DNA of 64,000 nt from Ryuthela nishihirai (GCA_038380435.1 JAWZYU010000024.1:53220613-53284612), one strand, 5' to 3'; shown: positions 43,591 to 54,522, numbered from the stretch's first letter. The notes: generated from the sequence alone by a model not told the origin. Made by a program: numbers and translations.

Positions 43591-44295
43591 ACAAAAGCCT
43601 TGTCATATAATAAATTCCGTTACCTTAGTCGTTAAAAAGCGCTCGTATTTCGGCTTTAAAACTCCTAATTATGTTTCCGCACCTAGCGCGAACATTTTCA
43701 TCGCCACCTTACTTCAGCAAATTCTTCCCTTTCCTAGAAACAAACGAAACTCATTTCGTCATTTTCCTCTATTACGTGAGAATCCAAGAGGGAGTATTTA
43801 ATAACCGCACGGTATAATTATAAAGTCTACCCATTACCTGCAAAGGGCCACGTGGTGTGTTTACGGCCGCTACGTTCACCGCAGAGCGTCAAATGCTGCA
43901 AAGCAACAGAAACCAGATATCCAGGCGAGGTTAATAACGGGGCTTTGTGAATTACGGAGGCTCCGTTGAGGGGTTCATGCAGTACGAAGTGGGGCGTGGT
44001 CGAAGGCGTAGGCTCTCCGCCGACCACCCGTAGAAGAGGATTGCTGCCGAAATTTAATCATTGTTATTTTCGAGATTTAAAAGAGAAGATTACTTGAGTA
44101 CAAAAGCCGGGGTGTGTGTGAGGGGGGGGGGGATGTGAAAGTGATTCAGCACGACAGCAGAACGTGATCTTAAGTAACTGGCGTGATTCTAGGATTTCTG
44201 GGTGGTTGCGAACAAGATATTTTTTACCAGTTCAAATACCTCCATATACAGCATTCAGGTTTATTGTATCTAATGTTGAAATTCTTAATGTATTC
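43591..44295. other. intron sequence with a G-run near 44124
   Basis: Nothing recognised apart from the G-run. Confidence 0.55.
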
Positions 44296-44482
44296 TTCCG
44301 GTGATCGAGTGATTCGTATGTTTGTACGAGGTGTAAAGAGATCTGGGTTCGAGCACATGTTTGTTGCATGTTGACTTTCTGTTGAAGTTTCGCCGTCGTC
44401 CGAAATCTTTTTCTATGACATATAGCTTCTAGAGACTCCTGACAGACTCACGTGCTAAGTAAGTTACTTGAAGAGTTAGCTT
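44296..44482 (+). mobile_element. SINE2 relic
   Basis: Head GTGATCGAGTGATTCG and CTGGGTTCGAGCAC, body TTTCTGTTGAAGTTTCGCC, end AGTTACTTGAAGAG. Old and diverged. Confidence 0.6.
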
Positions 44483-44677
44483 TTCAACTGGCATTGTGAT
44501 GAGTTGTTGTTTCAGAGAAATGACGAAACAGGTGAAATGGTCTGAGAAGTTATTTCTTATCAGACCTTAGTTAGTCTGGCTAAGACAAGATTCAGTTTCA
44601 TCCTTCGCCCAACCCCCTAATTCCACTGATGAGGAAAATTCAACAGAACCGCTATATTTGATGTTACTCATATTTCG

Positions 44678-45066
44678 AGGTGCGGGGGTGGCTCAGTCGG
44701 TAGCGCGCCAGGCTCGTAATCTGTAGTTCCCAGGTTCGAGATCCAGCTGGGTCAACGTTGAGATTTATCTCCGCAAAATTCCCCGCCCTGCCCACGTTCA
44801 GTAGGGGACACCGATGGGCTTGGAAAGGCCGCCCTCCGTCGGATGGGACGTTAAGCCGTGGCCCCGTGTGCGGGAGAGACATACCCAGTGCACGTTAAAG
44901 AACACGCTGGATGGCCTTGACGGGAGGCTACCATCTGTCTTCCAACAGCTGTTCCAGTGTGTCCCCTCCCCCAACCTTCTCTGAGTCTTCGGGGTCCTTG
45001 TGGCCTGGCCATTTAGCCCATGGTGTGCAAAAAAGTGCCGCTCAGAGGTAAAACAACCCAATCCAA
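44678..45066 (+). mobile_element. SINE1, target duplication ACTCATATTTCG
   Basis: Perfect 12-bp duplication at 44666-44677 and 45067-45078. Confidence 0.95.
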
Positions 45067-45078
45067 ACTCATATTTCG

Positions 45079-45679
45079 TTAAAGAGTGGAAACTGTAGAT
45101 AGATATTTTTAGAAACTGAAGATAGTCCAAGGAGTGTGACATCAATCGATTAACAACAGAAAATAATATGAAGAATATACTTGATTGCCCTGAAGAAACT
45201 TCACTATTTGAAACAAGAAATTGTTCAAACCATAGCATCATTAATGATGAGTGTGACAGTAACGATGACGAATTCTTTTTTAGTTCTGCGACGAGTAAAA
45301 GCCTCCTTTTACTTTCTCGTGCTAAACTGCCATTTTGTTTAAAACGCACTGAGGATTTTCAGAATTAAATGTTTTCAACTGAATACTTTTTAAATATTTT
45401 TCCTCCAAAATTTGGGTGCATCTCACGGTCCAGAAAATAAGGTAAATTACATTATTTCTTAAATATATTTTAACAACGGATTCGGCGAACCAGCAATAAC
45501 AACAGGCTCGCCGCATCACACACCTAGGAGGGCGTGACGTGTAAGCTTCGCGGATGTTATGGATCGTTTAACACTTTGCACATGCTTCCTTGTTGGGAGA
45601 AACGAGCGTAATTGCATAATAAGAGCATGGGAATTGTTTCCACGAAGTGATGAAATTGAAAACTATTCCAAGCAAGAGG
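45079..45679. other. intron sequence, nothing recognised
   Basis: Short frames only. Confidence 0.55.
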
Positions 45680-45920
45680 GGGCGGGGGTGGCTCAGTCGG
45701 TAGCGCACCAGGCTCGTAATCTGTAGTTCCCAGGTTCGAGTCCCAGCTGGGTCAGCGTTGAGATTTATCTCCGCAAAATTCCCCGCCCTGCCCACGGTCA
45801 GTAGGGGACACCGATGGGCTTGGAAAGGCCGCCGTCCGTCAGATGGGACGTTAAGCCGTGGCTCCTTATGCACACAGAGCCATACCCTGTGCACTTTAAA
45901 GAACACGCTGGATGGCCTGT
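45680..45920 (+). mobile_element. SINE1, 3'-truncated
   Basis: Head and body up to CACGCTGGATGGCC, then broken. It carries the rare CTCCTTATGCACACAGAGCC variant shared only with the copy at 49497. Confidence 0.9.
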
Positions 45921-45976
45921 AAAGAAATGATGGTCTGTAAATAAATGGATGAAAGAAATAGATGGTCTGTAAAGAA

Positions 45977-46369
45977 GGTTGGGTTGGGTTGTTTTACCTC
46001 TGAGCGGCACTTTTTTTGCACACCATGGGCTAAATGGCCAGGCCACAAGGACCCCGAAGGCTCAGAGACGGTTGGGGTAGGGGACCCACTAGAACAGCTG
46101 TTGGGAGACAGATGGTAGCCTCCCGTCAAGGCCATTCAGCGTGTTCTTTAACGTGCACAGGGTATGGCTCTCCCACACACGGGGCCACGGCTTAACGTCC
46201 CATCCGACGGAGGGCGGCCTTTCCAAGCCCATCTGTGTCCCCTACTGACCGTGGGCAGGGCGGGGAATTTTGCGGAGATAAATCTCAACGCTGACCCAGC
46301 TGGGACTCGAACCTGGGAAGTACAAATTACGAGCCTGGCGCGCTACCGACTGAGCCACCTTCGCCCTAT
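45977..46369 (-). mobile_element. SINE1, complete, facing the copy at 45680
   Basis: Opposite orientation and only about 56 bp (TGGTCTGTAAA repeats) from the previous copy, so the pair can form a hairpin. Confidence 0.92.
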
Positions 46370-46618
46370 GTGGATAGAAAAAAGGATCTGGGAGCAAGCG
46401 GGAGCTTTACAGAATAACGACATCCATATCTCATTAATAATTCGAACCCAGATTCCAGTAAAACAGTTCCATAGCAAAGCACATCAACCGCTGAGTAAAG
46501 CTTCGAAAATCTAGTTTTATATGTACGGAATTTATTTTGTTATCCTTCTGAAAGCTAGAATTTTGCTTCAACGCTAACAGCACTAATGAATATTATCTGT
46601 TTCTCTTTCTCATCGCAG

Positions 46619-46765
46619 GAAAGAACGAATTGCCGGACCAGAGCTTCCGTCTCAATTGGGCTTGGATCAGCATCGAGCACCAACGCTATGAGGTGAACGA
46701 GACAGAGCGTTACCTGAAGGTTAACCTCGTCAGAAGAGGATACCTCGGAGAGACCTCTTTCGTCG
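46619..46765 (+). CDS. Frem2: FREM2-like exon B: linker and start of Calx-beta 1
   Basis: A 147-nt exon, phase 1-1, with acceptor TTTCTCATCGCAG and donor GTAGGT. It encodes GKNELPDQSFRLNWAWIS, the linker after the CSPG repeats, then the first strands of Calx-beta 1 (RYEVNETERYLKVNLVRRGY, then LGETSFV). The L-N-W-A-W-I-S and RRGYLGETSFV strings are hallmark FREM2 sequence. It follows a 25-kb intron loaded with transposons and is completed by the next exon. Confidence 0.92.
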
Positions 46766-47297
46766 GTAGGTGGCGTCGCACAAAGGTCACGTGACTCCCT
46801 TTTTTTATAGTTATCGACTCTGTGATCTCTTGGCTTGTCACGTCGCTAAAACAAGCAGAAAGGGAAATACCTCGGGAAAAGAAAGAACAACACGCAAAAC
46901 GACGCTGCGCAAACAAACAAAGAAATTGGACACAACCATCTATGAATTGAAATGGATTTGAAGACAGCTCAGTGATATATATACGTCGTTTCTTTTATTG
47001 TTTTACTGTATGGGAAATTGTTTTTATTTTCGTAGACGAAATGGGGGAAAAATAATCTTCGAGATTAATTATTACGAACGCTTTTTAAGCGCCTCAACTC
47101 TAAAAACAGTTTTGGAAATGTTGTCTACCTGTGAGGGGTTCTACCATGCGAATGGTTCAAACTATTGTACTCAAATATTATATTTATGCATATATAGAGA
47201 GCGTTTTTTGGAAAAATGGCTCTAACGATTATAACCTAGGCCACATGCTCTAAAAATAATTACACACGTCGAATAAAATTAAGTTGACCTTTTTTGT
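46766..47297. other. intron between exons B and C, first part
   Basis: A+T-rich; no element recognised before the short MITE at 47298. Confidence 0.55.
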
Positions 47298-47440
47298 AGT
47301 GCCGGCTCTAAGGCGCGCTTGACTCAGCAAAGGTGCCCTTTAAAAATTTAACATATGATACTAACATACTTTCTTGCCTTTATGCCGTAAGGAGGGGCTT
47401 GGGGAGGTCGCTCAGCTCTCCATACCCTAAAGCCGGCACT
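47298..47440. mobile_element. short MITE with 15-bp inverted ends
   Basis: AGTGCCGGCTCTAAGG at the left and CCCTAAAGCCGGCACT at the right form inverted repeats with few mismatches around a 143-bp element without a frame. The ends resemble hAT-type MITEs, but I found no target-site duplication. Confidence 0.6.
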
Positions 47441-47639
47441 TCCTTACTCTAGGAGATCACTTGTTACGTCCAGCCATCATAGATTCACTAAGCTTAGTTA
47501 AAAGGCTTAGTTTAAATCTTAATTCTGAACATGATACTTCATTTTACATTGGTTTATGACATAAAGATATGACAAGATTTAAGCAGTGCAAAGCCTATCT
47601 CTCTAAGTTTTCATTTTAAAATGAGACTCAGTATTCAAA

Positions 47640-48018
47640 ATGGTGGCTCAGTCGGTAGCGCGCCAGGCTCGTAATCTGTAGTTCCCAGGTTCGAGTCCCA
47701 GCTGGGTCAGCGTTGAGATTTATCTCCGTAAAATTCCCCGCCCTGCCCTCGGTCAGTAGGGGACACCGATGGGCTTGGAAAGGCCGCCCTCCGTCGGATG
47801 GGACGTTAAGCCGTGACTCCGTGTGCGGGAGAGCCATACCTTGTGCACGTTAAAGAACACGCTGGATGGCCTTGACGGGAGGCTACCATCTGTCTCCCAA
47901 CAGCTGTTCCAGTGGGTCCCCTCCCCCAACCTTCTCTGAGCCTTTGGGGTCCATGTGACCTGGCCATTTAGCCCATGGTGTGCAAAAAAGTGCCGCTCAG
48001 AGGTAAAACAACCCAACC
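47640..48018 (+). mobile_element. SINE1, target duplication CAGTATTCAAA
   Basis: Perfect 11-bp duplication at 47629-47639 and 48019-48029. The first few bases of the head are missing; the A box is retained. Confidence 0.95.
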
Positions 48019-48029
48019 CAGTATTCAAA

Positions 48030-48383
48030 CGTCACTTGAAATAGCTCAGAGACGTATTTGTAATGAATCAGAGAAAGCCAAATGAAGAACCTATATAAAA
48101 ATTCATCCCTCACTGTGAATGAATCTTTGTAGTGAAAATCGTAAATGAAGAATTAAGAAAGGGAATTAATGAACATCGCTACCAGAATAATTCAAATTTC
48201 ATAGTAAAGTACTCAAAACGTTTTAGTCTTCTCACGTCGTACAATGCGATGCATTTGTTTTGCTTGACCACTCGATGCTAAACACTGAGTGGTCAAGAAA
48301 AAATTCCTATGGAACAAATATTAGAAGTTTGAGGATAAAATAATACCGAAGAAAGCATTTTGATTAATTTAAAAACAGTATTA
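48030..48383. other. A+T-rich intron sequence
   Basis: Contains an imperfect short inverted repeat at 48265-48300 (TGACCACTC / GAGTGGTCA). Otherwise nothing. Confidence 0.55.
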
Positions 48384-48595
48384 GCCGTCCCATGGCCGAG
48401 TGGTTAGCACGCTTGGCTACTGATCTAATGGGACCTGGGTTCGAGCCCCGGGTAAGGCATGGATGTATGTATCGTTTTTCTGCTGAGGTCCTGCCATCCT
48501 CTCAGACCTTCTACTATGGCATATAAACTGACAGGCTCCTGTCAGACCAATGTGGCAAGCAGCTGCTTGAGGGGGTATTTATTTATTTATTATCT
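48384..48595 (+). mobile_element. SINE2, complete
   Basis: Full copy with (TATT)n tail, followed by the 36-bp tandem repeat and a MITE fragment, as at 12758. Confidence 0.9.
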
Positions 48596-48637
48596 GTCTC
48601 CCAACATCTGTTATCTTCCCAACATCTTTCATCATCA

Positions 48638-48733
48638 GGCCACTTTTGTGAGGTCCCCGTGACATCATAGTAAGGCCACTTTTGTGAGGTCCCCGTGACG
48701 TCATAGTAAGGCCACTTTTGTGAGGTCCCCGTG
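48638..48733 (+). repeat. 36-bp tandem repeat, second locus
   Basis: Same 36-bp unit starting at 48638, 48674 and 48710, again between a SINE2 and a Tc1-like MITE. One TGACGTCA is changed to TGACATCA. Confidence 0.92.
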
Positions 48734-48774
48734 TGGATTGTGTGATTGGATCGTGTGAGCTCACAAAGACCTGG

Positions 48775-48899
48775 ATCGTGTGGGCTCACTCACGGAAATA
48801 TTGAGCGTGTGCAGTTACCGTTCACAGCAAACTGGAGCGTGTACACGCTCCAGTTTGCTGTGAACGGTAACTGGAGCGTGTACAGTTGCTGTACACGCT
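48775..48899 (-). mobile_element. Tc1-like MITE, partial unit
   Basis: GATCGTGTGGGCTCACTCAC through two palindromes, ending CTGTACACGCTGG where a 5'-truncated SINE2 starts. Same context as the copy at 13144. Confidence 0.8.
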
Positions 48900-49030
48900 G
48901 GACGTTTGTGTCGTTTTTCTGCTGAGGTCCTGCCATCCTCTCAGACCTTCTACTCTGGCATATAAACTGACAGGCTCCTGTCAGACCTCTGTGGTAAGCA
49001 GCTGCTTGAGGGGGTATTTATTTTTATTTT
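48900..49030 (+). mobile_element. SINE2, 5'-truncated
   Basis: Starts at TTTGTGTCGTTTTTCTGCTG directly after the MITE fragment and runs to the TATTT tail. Confidence 0.88.
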
Positions 49031-49223
49031 AATTATAAACAATACTAATAGTACAGTAAAAAGTAGATTCTATTTGTAAAAGACATCTAGCTGTAATGAT
49101 TAAAAGTCTTATTATCTATCCATTCTACTTTCCTATTAATGAATTTTCGAAGCAACGAGCAGCAGTGCTTTCAGTGAATTTCCGATAAGAGAAATTTATG
49201 CTCGATCTTTGTGTGCTTTGCAG

Positions 49224-49454
49224 GGCTCACCCTCAAGAACCAAACCGCCAAACAGGGTCTGGATTTCGGTGGCGTGTATGCCCAGCAAGTGCAATTCAAT
49301 CCTGGGCAGACGGAAGCGAAATGGAAACTGAGAATCTTCGACGACAAACTCTATGAGAAGGACGAAGTGTTCGAATTCGGATTGGAAGAACCTGTTCTTG
49401 CTGCTCTGGAGTACCCCGAGACTGCAGAAGTGACCATCATTGATGTGGAAGACG
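49224..49454 (+). CDS. Frem2: FREM2-like exon C: rest of Calx-beta 1
   Basis: A 231-nt exon, phase 1-1, with acceptor GTGTGCTTTGCAG and donor GTAAGA. It encodes 77 residues: a G-x-D-F-G-G loop, VQFNPGQTEAKWKLRI, the calcium-site-like FDDKLYEKDEVFEF, then the final EVTIIDVED strand. This is the classic C-terminal two-thirds of a Calx-beta domain: an acidic DD-x-L-Y-E turn followed by E-x-F. With exon B it forms a complete domain. A SINE1 copy begins 43 nt past the donor. Confidence 0.93.
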
Positions 49455-49496
49455 GTAAGAGAAATCTCACTCTTAAATGATGCTGCATGTTGCAGG

Positions 49497-49886
49497 GGGC
49501 GGTGGTGGCTCAGTCGGTAGCGCGCCAGGCTCGTAATCTGTAGTTCCCAGGTTCGAGTCCCAGCTGGGTCAGCGTTGAGATTTATCTCCGCAAAATTCCC
49601 CGCCCTGCCCACGGTCAGTAGGGGACACCGATGGGCTTGGAAAGGCCGCCGTCCGTCAGATGGGACGTTAAGCCGTGGCTCCTTATGCACACAGAGCCAT
49701 ACCCTGTGCACGTTAAAGAACATGCTGGATGGCCTTGACGGGAGGCTACCATCTGTCTCCCAACAGCTGTTCCAGTGGGTCCCCTCCCCCAACCTTCTCT
49801 GAGCCTTCGGGGTCCATGTGACCTGGCCATTTAGCCCATGGTGTGCAAAAAAGTGCCGCTCAGAGGTAAAACAACCCAACCCAACT
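49497..49886 (+). mobile_element. SINE1, complete, 43 nt after the exon C donor
   Basis: Complete copy with the CTCCTTATGCACACAGAGCC variant. It lies in the 1-kb intron between exons C and D, in sense orientation. Confidence 0.93.
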
Positions 49887-50496
49887 AGTCATTTCAACTC
49901 AAATATTTTTCAGTTTAACCAGTATCTGAATAAAGCGAAAATCACTAGAAACAGCTGTCCCCAATGTGACATTTGTCTTTTTTTCTTTTAGTTTCATAAT
50001 CATTGATTCTTTTACTGAGCCGATAATAAAGTACAGAAAAGCTGTTAGCGTGTTCTTCAAAACTTCTCTAAAATCCTTTCTTTTTATGTAAGCGAGCATT
50101 ATAAAATGTTCTGAATCATTAATCAAATATGTGATATCTATAAGAGAAGTACATAAACGCTTTGAGAATAAATTTTAAATTCTTATTAGAGAATCAGTAG
50201 AAGGTTCTACAGTGCGTTGTTAAAAGATCATCCCCTTTATCACTGCTAATGAATTGGATATTTTGATCACTTCACTACCTCAATGATTCATCCTCCAATT
50301 TGCGCGGACTTCTCAGCTTGTACATTTTCTTTGTCTAGTGATATGAGATAAGAATCACCTCAGTGAGAATGCAAGCTTTTACCGAAATGGAAATATTTAG
50401 ATGGTTAAATGCAACGAAACTAAACGACCCTGAAGCTGAAGACACTGTAATAGCCAAAGAGTAATTCTGTTTTTTTTAATTTTTCTCTCCATTCAG
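49887..50496. other. intron between exons C and D, second part
   Basis: A+T-rich. Ends in the poly-pyrimidine acceptor of exon D. Confidence 0.6.
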
Positions 50497-50622
50497 AATC
50501 GACGGTGTTCTTCCAAGAAAAGAGCTTTGAAGTGTCCGAAGACGTGGGAGAATTGTTGCTGCCTGTCAAAAGAGGAGGAGATTTATCACAGGAGATGATG
50601 GTGATATGCTCCACATCTTCAG
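50497..50622 (+). CDS. Frem2: FREM2-like exon D: start of Calx-beta 2
   Basis: A 126-nt exon, phase 1-1, with acceptor TTCTCTCCATTCAG and donor GTAAAA. It encodes ESTVFFQEKSFEVSEDVGEL, then the second strand LLPVKRGGDLSQEMMVICST. S-F-E-V-S-E-D is the Calx-beta opening strand (Y/F-x-V-x-E). The exon ends at the same domain position as exons B and F. A 5'-truncated RTE LINE begins 77 nt downstream in the intron. Confidence 0.92.
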
Positions 50623-50698
50623 GTAAAATATTTTAGAGGCTTAGTATTATTTTCAGCTCAATGCGTCGTTTTCAGTAATAATAAACATCTATGTTACT

Positions 50699-51525
50699 GG
50701 AGATACGAAAATTTCTGATTTAGATTATGCTGATGATTTAGCCCTTTTGGCAAATGATGTTGATGAGATGAACTCTTTCATTCGAGCTGTTGATGAAACT
50801 GGTAGTAGAGTAGATTTGATTATAAACAGAGAGAAAACTAAAGTGATGAAAATTGGTCAGGCAGGCTGTGATTCAGTTATTCTGAATAGTTGCAATCTTG
50901 AGCAGGTGTCGCAGCTTAATTACCTTACGAGCTATGTAACAGATACTGGTGATGTGCGGCATGAGATTAACAGACGGATAGGGATTGCTGCCGGGACTTT
51001 TAAGAATCTATGGAGAGTGTGGAGAAATAGGCGTATACACCTAAAGACTAAAATTAGACTGTATAATAGTTTGGTTCTTTCTAGAGTTAGTTATGGTAGT
51101 GAAACTTGGACACTTTGTAAACAAGATAACAGGAAACTAGATGCTTTTGATTCCAGATGCTTACGCAGTATCTTGGGCATTAGGTGGTTCAACTTTGTAA
51201 CTAATGATGAGGTTAGGCAAAGGAGTCTGCAACCTCCTTTAAGCAGCATATTGTGCAGAGAGAGACTCCGCTGGTTTGGCCATGTTGCCCGTATGGATAA
51301 TTATAGATTGGCGAATAGGGTTATGAACAGTGTGCCTAAAGGCCTCAGAAAGAGGGGGAGACCTAGGATGCAGTGGGCAGACAATGTCAAACAGGACCTT
51401 ATTAGAATTGGTGTGCAGTGGCCAGATGCAGTAGATGTAGATCAGGATAGACTTGCTTGGAGAACTAAATTGCACGGTCTGGTTGGACCTCCGTAGCCCA
51501 TGGCTGCTTGAGGATGATGATGTTA
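50699..51525 (+). mobile_element. RTE LINE, 5'-truncated copy in the intron between exons D and E
   Basis: Begins just before the YADD box (DLDYADDLALMANDVDEM) and runs to the 3' end and a GATGATGATG tail. Its frame from 50747 to 51496 (249 codons) is intact through ETWTLCKQ, LRWFGHVARM and the terminal LVGPP. 5' truncation is normal for LINE insertion. It lies in the same orientation as the host gene, 77 nt after the donor of exon D. Confidence 0.88.
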
Positions 51526-51814
51526 GGGTTAAGCTAAACATCTGTGCGATGTTTCCTGGTTTTAAACTTTCTGCATTCGATTGTTCGGACTCTCGGACGC
51601 TTCGCTTTCTTGTTTTGCACTGCCCTTGACTCTTGACGGTATTGCCGTGAAATCTGTTGACTGTTTGAAGAGCTTTGTGCACCAAAAGCAGCAATGCATC
51701 CATAGAATGTTACACAAAAAGCGCAGTTCAATGTTCATTGGTTCGATAGTCATTATAAAAAATACCATTACCATTAGAATCTTCAGCTATTGTACGCGTT
51801 TTGTTTCCCTACAG

Positions 51815-52063
51815 ATACTGCTGTTGGCACCACACCGTCCACAGTTCTCTCTTATTCTGACTACATCAGCAGACCTGAGGATCATACGAGTATCGTGCAC
51901 TTCTTAAAAGGCGAAGACTTGAAGGTCTGTAGGCTCGTCGTCATTGACGATTCCCTCTACGAAGACGAAGAGAACTTTAAAGTCCGACTGACAACTCCCA
52001 TGGGAGGTCGTCTTGGTCGCTTCAACGAAACTGAAGTGAAGATTCTTCCAGATCCCAAAGATG
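51815..52063 (+). CDS. Frem2: FREM2-like exon E: rest of Calx-beta 2
   Basis: A 249-nt exon, phase 1-1, with acceptor TTTGTTTCCCTACAG and donor GTAAGT. Its 83 codons hold the strongly FREM2-like VLSYSDYISRPEDHTS, a calcium-site-like VIDDSLYEDEENFKVRL, and a final EVKILPDPKD strand. It completes the second Calx-beta domain with exon D. The intron after it is A+T-rich and has no recognisable mobile element. Confidence 0.94.
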
Positions 52064-53321
52064 GTAAGTGGCTTCATTGAATTCTTTTCCCTTTTTAATG
52101 CATTTCCCAATCTGTTCCAGTTCTCATTATATTATTTTCTATTGCTTTATAAGTTTTTGGCTCTCAATGGGTGTGTCGCAAAAATTTAAGAAAAACGATA
52201 ATACTACATAACAATTTGTACTTTAGTACTTTTTTTACAATTTTTTATTATGATTTTATTATTTTTCTCAAAGGTTGAACTTAATAATGGTGTTTTTTTC
52301 TTTAATAAATAAAACTTTAAGGTATATAATAAAGCAAAAAAAAAAAATTGACTTTTTACTGCAGTTGTGTCGCGGTTAATGAACTATGTCAGAAGTGTGG
52401 CACCAAGAGAAAAAGATTGAAAAGGATTGTTTTATTAATTAACATCGCTACCGAATTTAATAGGGAATTAAAATGCAAAATGAAAAAAATATCTTAGTTA
52501 ATTGTAAATTTATTACATGTTTTAATATGGAAAATGATGTTTCGAAATGAAATGTTCTTTTAACAAATTTATATTAATCAAAAATATTTTACGATTAGTG
52601 TTTTCATATGGGGCGGTCATCACCTAAGGAGAATGTCGAGCACAAACAAACTTTGAAACACAAATATTGGTAAAGACATGCTTTTCGTATTTTTTCATTT
52701 TCCCGTAAGAAGCACGAATAGTTATTTTGATTGTTAATAAAAAGATCTCGAACGCTTCAATCATTTAGGTTGCGAAAAATTAATATTTAGACCTATTTCC
52801 AACCAGGCTGATGATCTGGAAGATATGAGCCTTTTTGGAGGAATACACTGGTGTTCAAAATGAAGAGATAATCAATAATTATAATATGCTATTATGTTTA
52901 TTTATAAAATAAAGAATAATTGCGAAGGATAGAAGGATGCCGTTCCTTTTAAAAGATATGCATTGATCAAATATTTTGATAAAATAACTTTCTTATAGTT
53001 GTTGGAGTTTATTTTAAAGAAACTGAAATATTTTTCTCGCTTTTTTTCCAGGAAATATTGTTGGCTCATTCAAATTTCATGTAGTTGCTAAAAAAAAAAA
53101 TCAGTGCAGAGCACAACTTTTCTAATCTTCCCGAGTTCGAAATTTAGAACACCCCTTACCCAACATCAACCTTGTAATACTATTACATTTACATTTTAAA
53201 TTTGAGAACCATTTTCCATTTACTCTCAATTAACAATAATTAGTGTCTGATTGCAAATATACAACTATCATGTCATTTCGAAGAGTAATAAATTGCTTCA
53301 TGAATCGATATAACATTTCAG
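52064..53321. other. intron between exons E and F
   Basis: A+T-rich, with no recognisable mobile element, unlike every other intron here. Confidence 0.6.
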
Positions 53322-53471
53322 TTCCGTCCTTCTACTTCGGAGAGCCAGAGTATTATGTGGATGAGAGCGAGGGTTACGTGGAGCTGATGGTTTGGAGAAC
53401 AGGAACTGACCTCAGTAAGCCAGCCACGGTCACTGTGCAATCAAGACCCACCGAACCGGTATCAGCAGAAG
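53322..53471 (+). CDS. Frem2: FREM2-like exon F: start of Calx-beta 3
   Basis: A 150-nt exon, phase 1-1, with acceptor ATATAACATTTCAG (a weaker pyrimidine tract than its neighbours) and donor GTAAGA. It encodes [20 protein letters not shown], then [20 protein letters not shown]. The Y-Y-V-D-E-S opening strand and WRTGTDLSK are typical of the third Calx-beta domain of FREM2. A piggyBac-like MITE inserted at TTAA begins 16 nt past the donor. Confidence 0.93.
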
Positions 53472-53486
53472 GTAAGATTAAGAACT

Positions 53487-54022
53487 TTAACCCTTTCAGG
53501 ACCATAAGGTTTCTAAGAGTAAATATTAGTATGTAACTGTTTATTTTAGTTTGTTTAGACGTAAAATAAATAAAAGTCATAAGAAAAATACATAACAATG
53601 TGGAGTTTTTTTGGAATTTTATGGGAAATATTTTTTCCAATGGACTATAAAGGTAACACAAATTATAGTTAGGCTTATTATGCAATGTCTTTTATTTATT
53701 GGTTTATTAGAACAAAATGTTAACTAAAATAATACAAAATTATGAAATAAAATTACTATACAAAATGATGTGCTAATTATGATATTCTGCAAAGCAATTT
53801 CTTTTGGTAGTGAGGCAAAGATGGACATTGCACATAGTACATATATTATGCGTCCTGACAGTTCTGTTTTTTTTTTCTAAACGTTCCCGTTTACGTAATT
53901 GCGTTCGGCATACGTTCTATTTTGACATTCTGTATAAAAAATGCAGATAAGGTTATAATTAAATACGACAATCACCAATTTCAAAATGGGAAAAATGTTT
54001 CCCTTAGTCGTGAAAGGGTTAA
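53487..54022 (-). mobile_element. piggyBac-like MITE, second copy, inside the intron after exon F
   Basis: An almost identical reverse-complement copy of the 22117 element, again flanked by TTAA, with ends CCCTTTCAGGAC and (reversed) CCCTTTCACGAC. It starts 16 nt past the exon F donor. The two copies define the family's full length and ends. Confidence 0.9.
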
Positions 54023-54522
54023 GATTCAAGAGCGTCTTAAGGAATTATCCGAAATGAGATGTTACAAAAGTGATTTGTGACACCTGGAATGAATATATCC
54101 GACCCTGTGCGCAACACTGTGAAACATTCTTTCAGGAGATACATATTTTCACTTTTTGAAATAAAGGCTGGCAATTTATCTTGCTTCGAATTGGCCTGCA
54201 GTGACCAAATGCAGCAACCGTACCTCAAGACATATGTGTTCGGAGGACTAAATTATATAGATTTCCGTAAGCCATGGTTACATGACGAATTTTTAGGTAT
54301 ATAATCTACATTGAATATAGACAATCACAGGTAGGCACTTGGTAGGTGACATACATTAGATAAGTATGATTTTTCCTCTATGTTATCAGGAGGTCGTGGG
54401 TTCGGATCCCACTCGGCATATGGCAATTTTCCTCTATACTTACCTAATATAATTTACAGTTTTAGTTCTGGGATAAAGTGATACATCTTATTGTTGCATT
54501 TTATTATAGAGCTATTATATAT
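54023..54522. other. intron sequence beside the piggyBac MITE
   Basis: Nothing recognised apart from the tRNA T-arm-like hairpin at 54384. Confidence 0.5.
54384..54420 (+). other. isolated tRNA T-arm-like hairpin
   Basis: GTGGGTTCGGATCCCAC forms a perfect 5-bp stem with a TTCGGAT loop, as in a tRNA T arm and B box. No convincing A box, anticodon arm or CCA-side stem is near. Perhaps a relic of a third tRNA-derived repeat. Confidence 0.35.

Noticed and set aside
53374..53685. 103-residue - strand frame over exon F
   Set aside because: Antisense shadow of exon F joined to piggyBac MITE sequence; the same MITE frame occurs at 22455.
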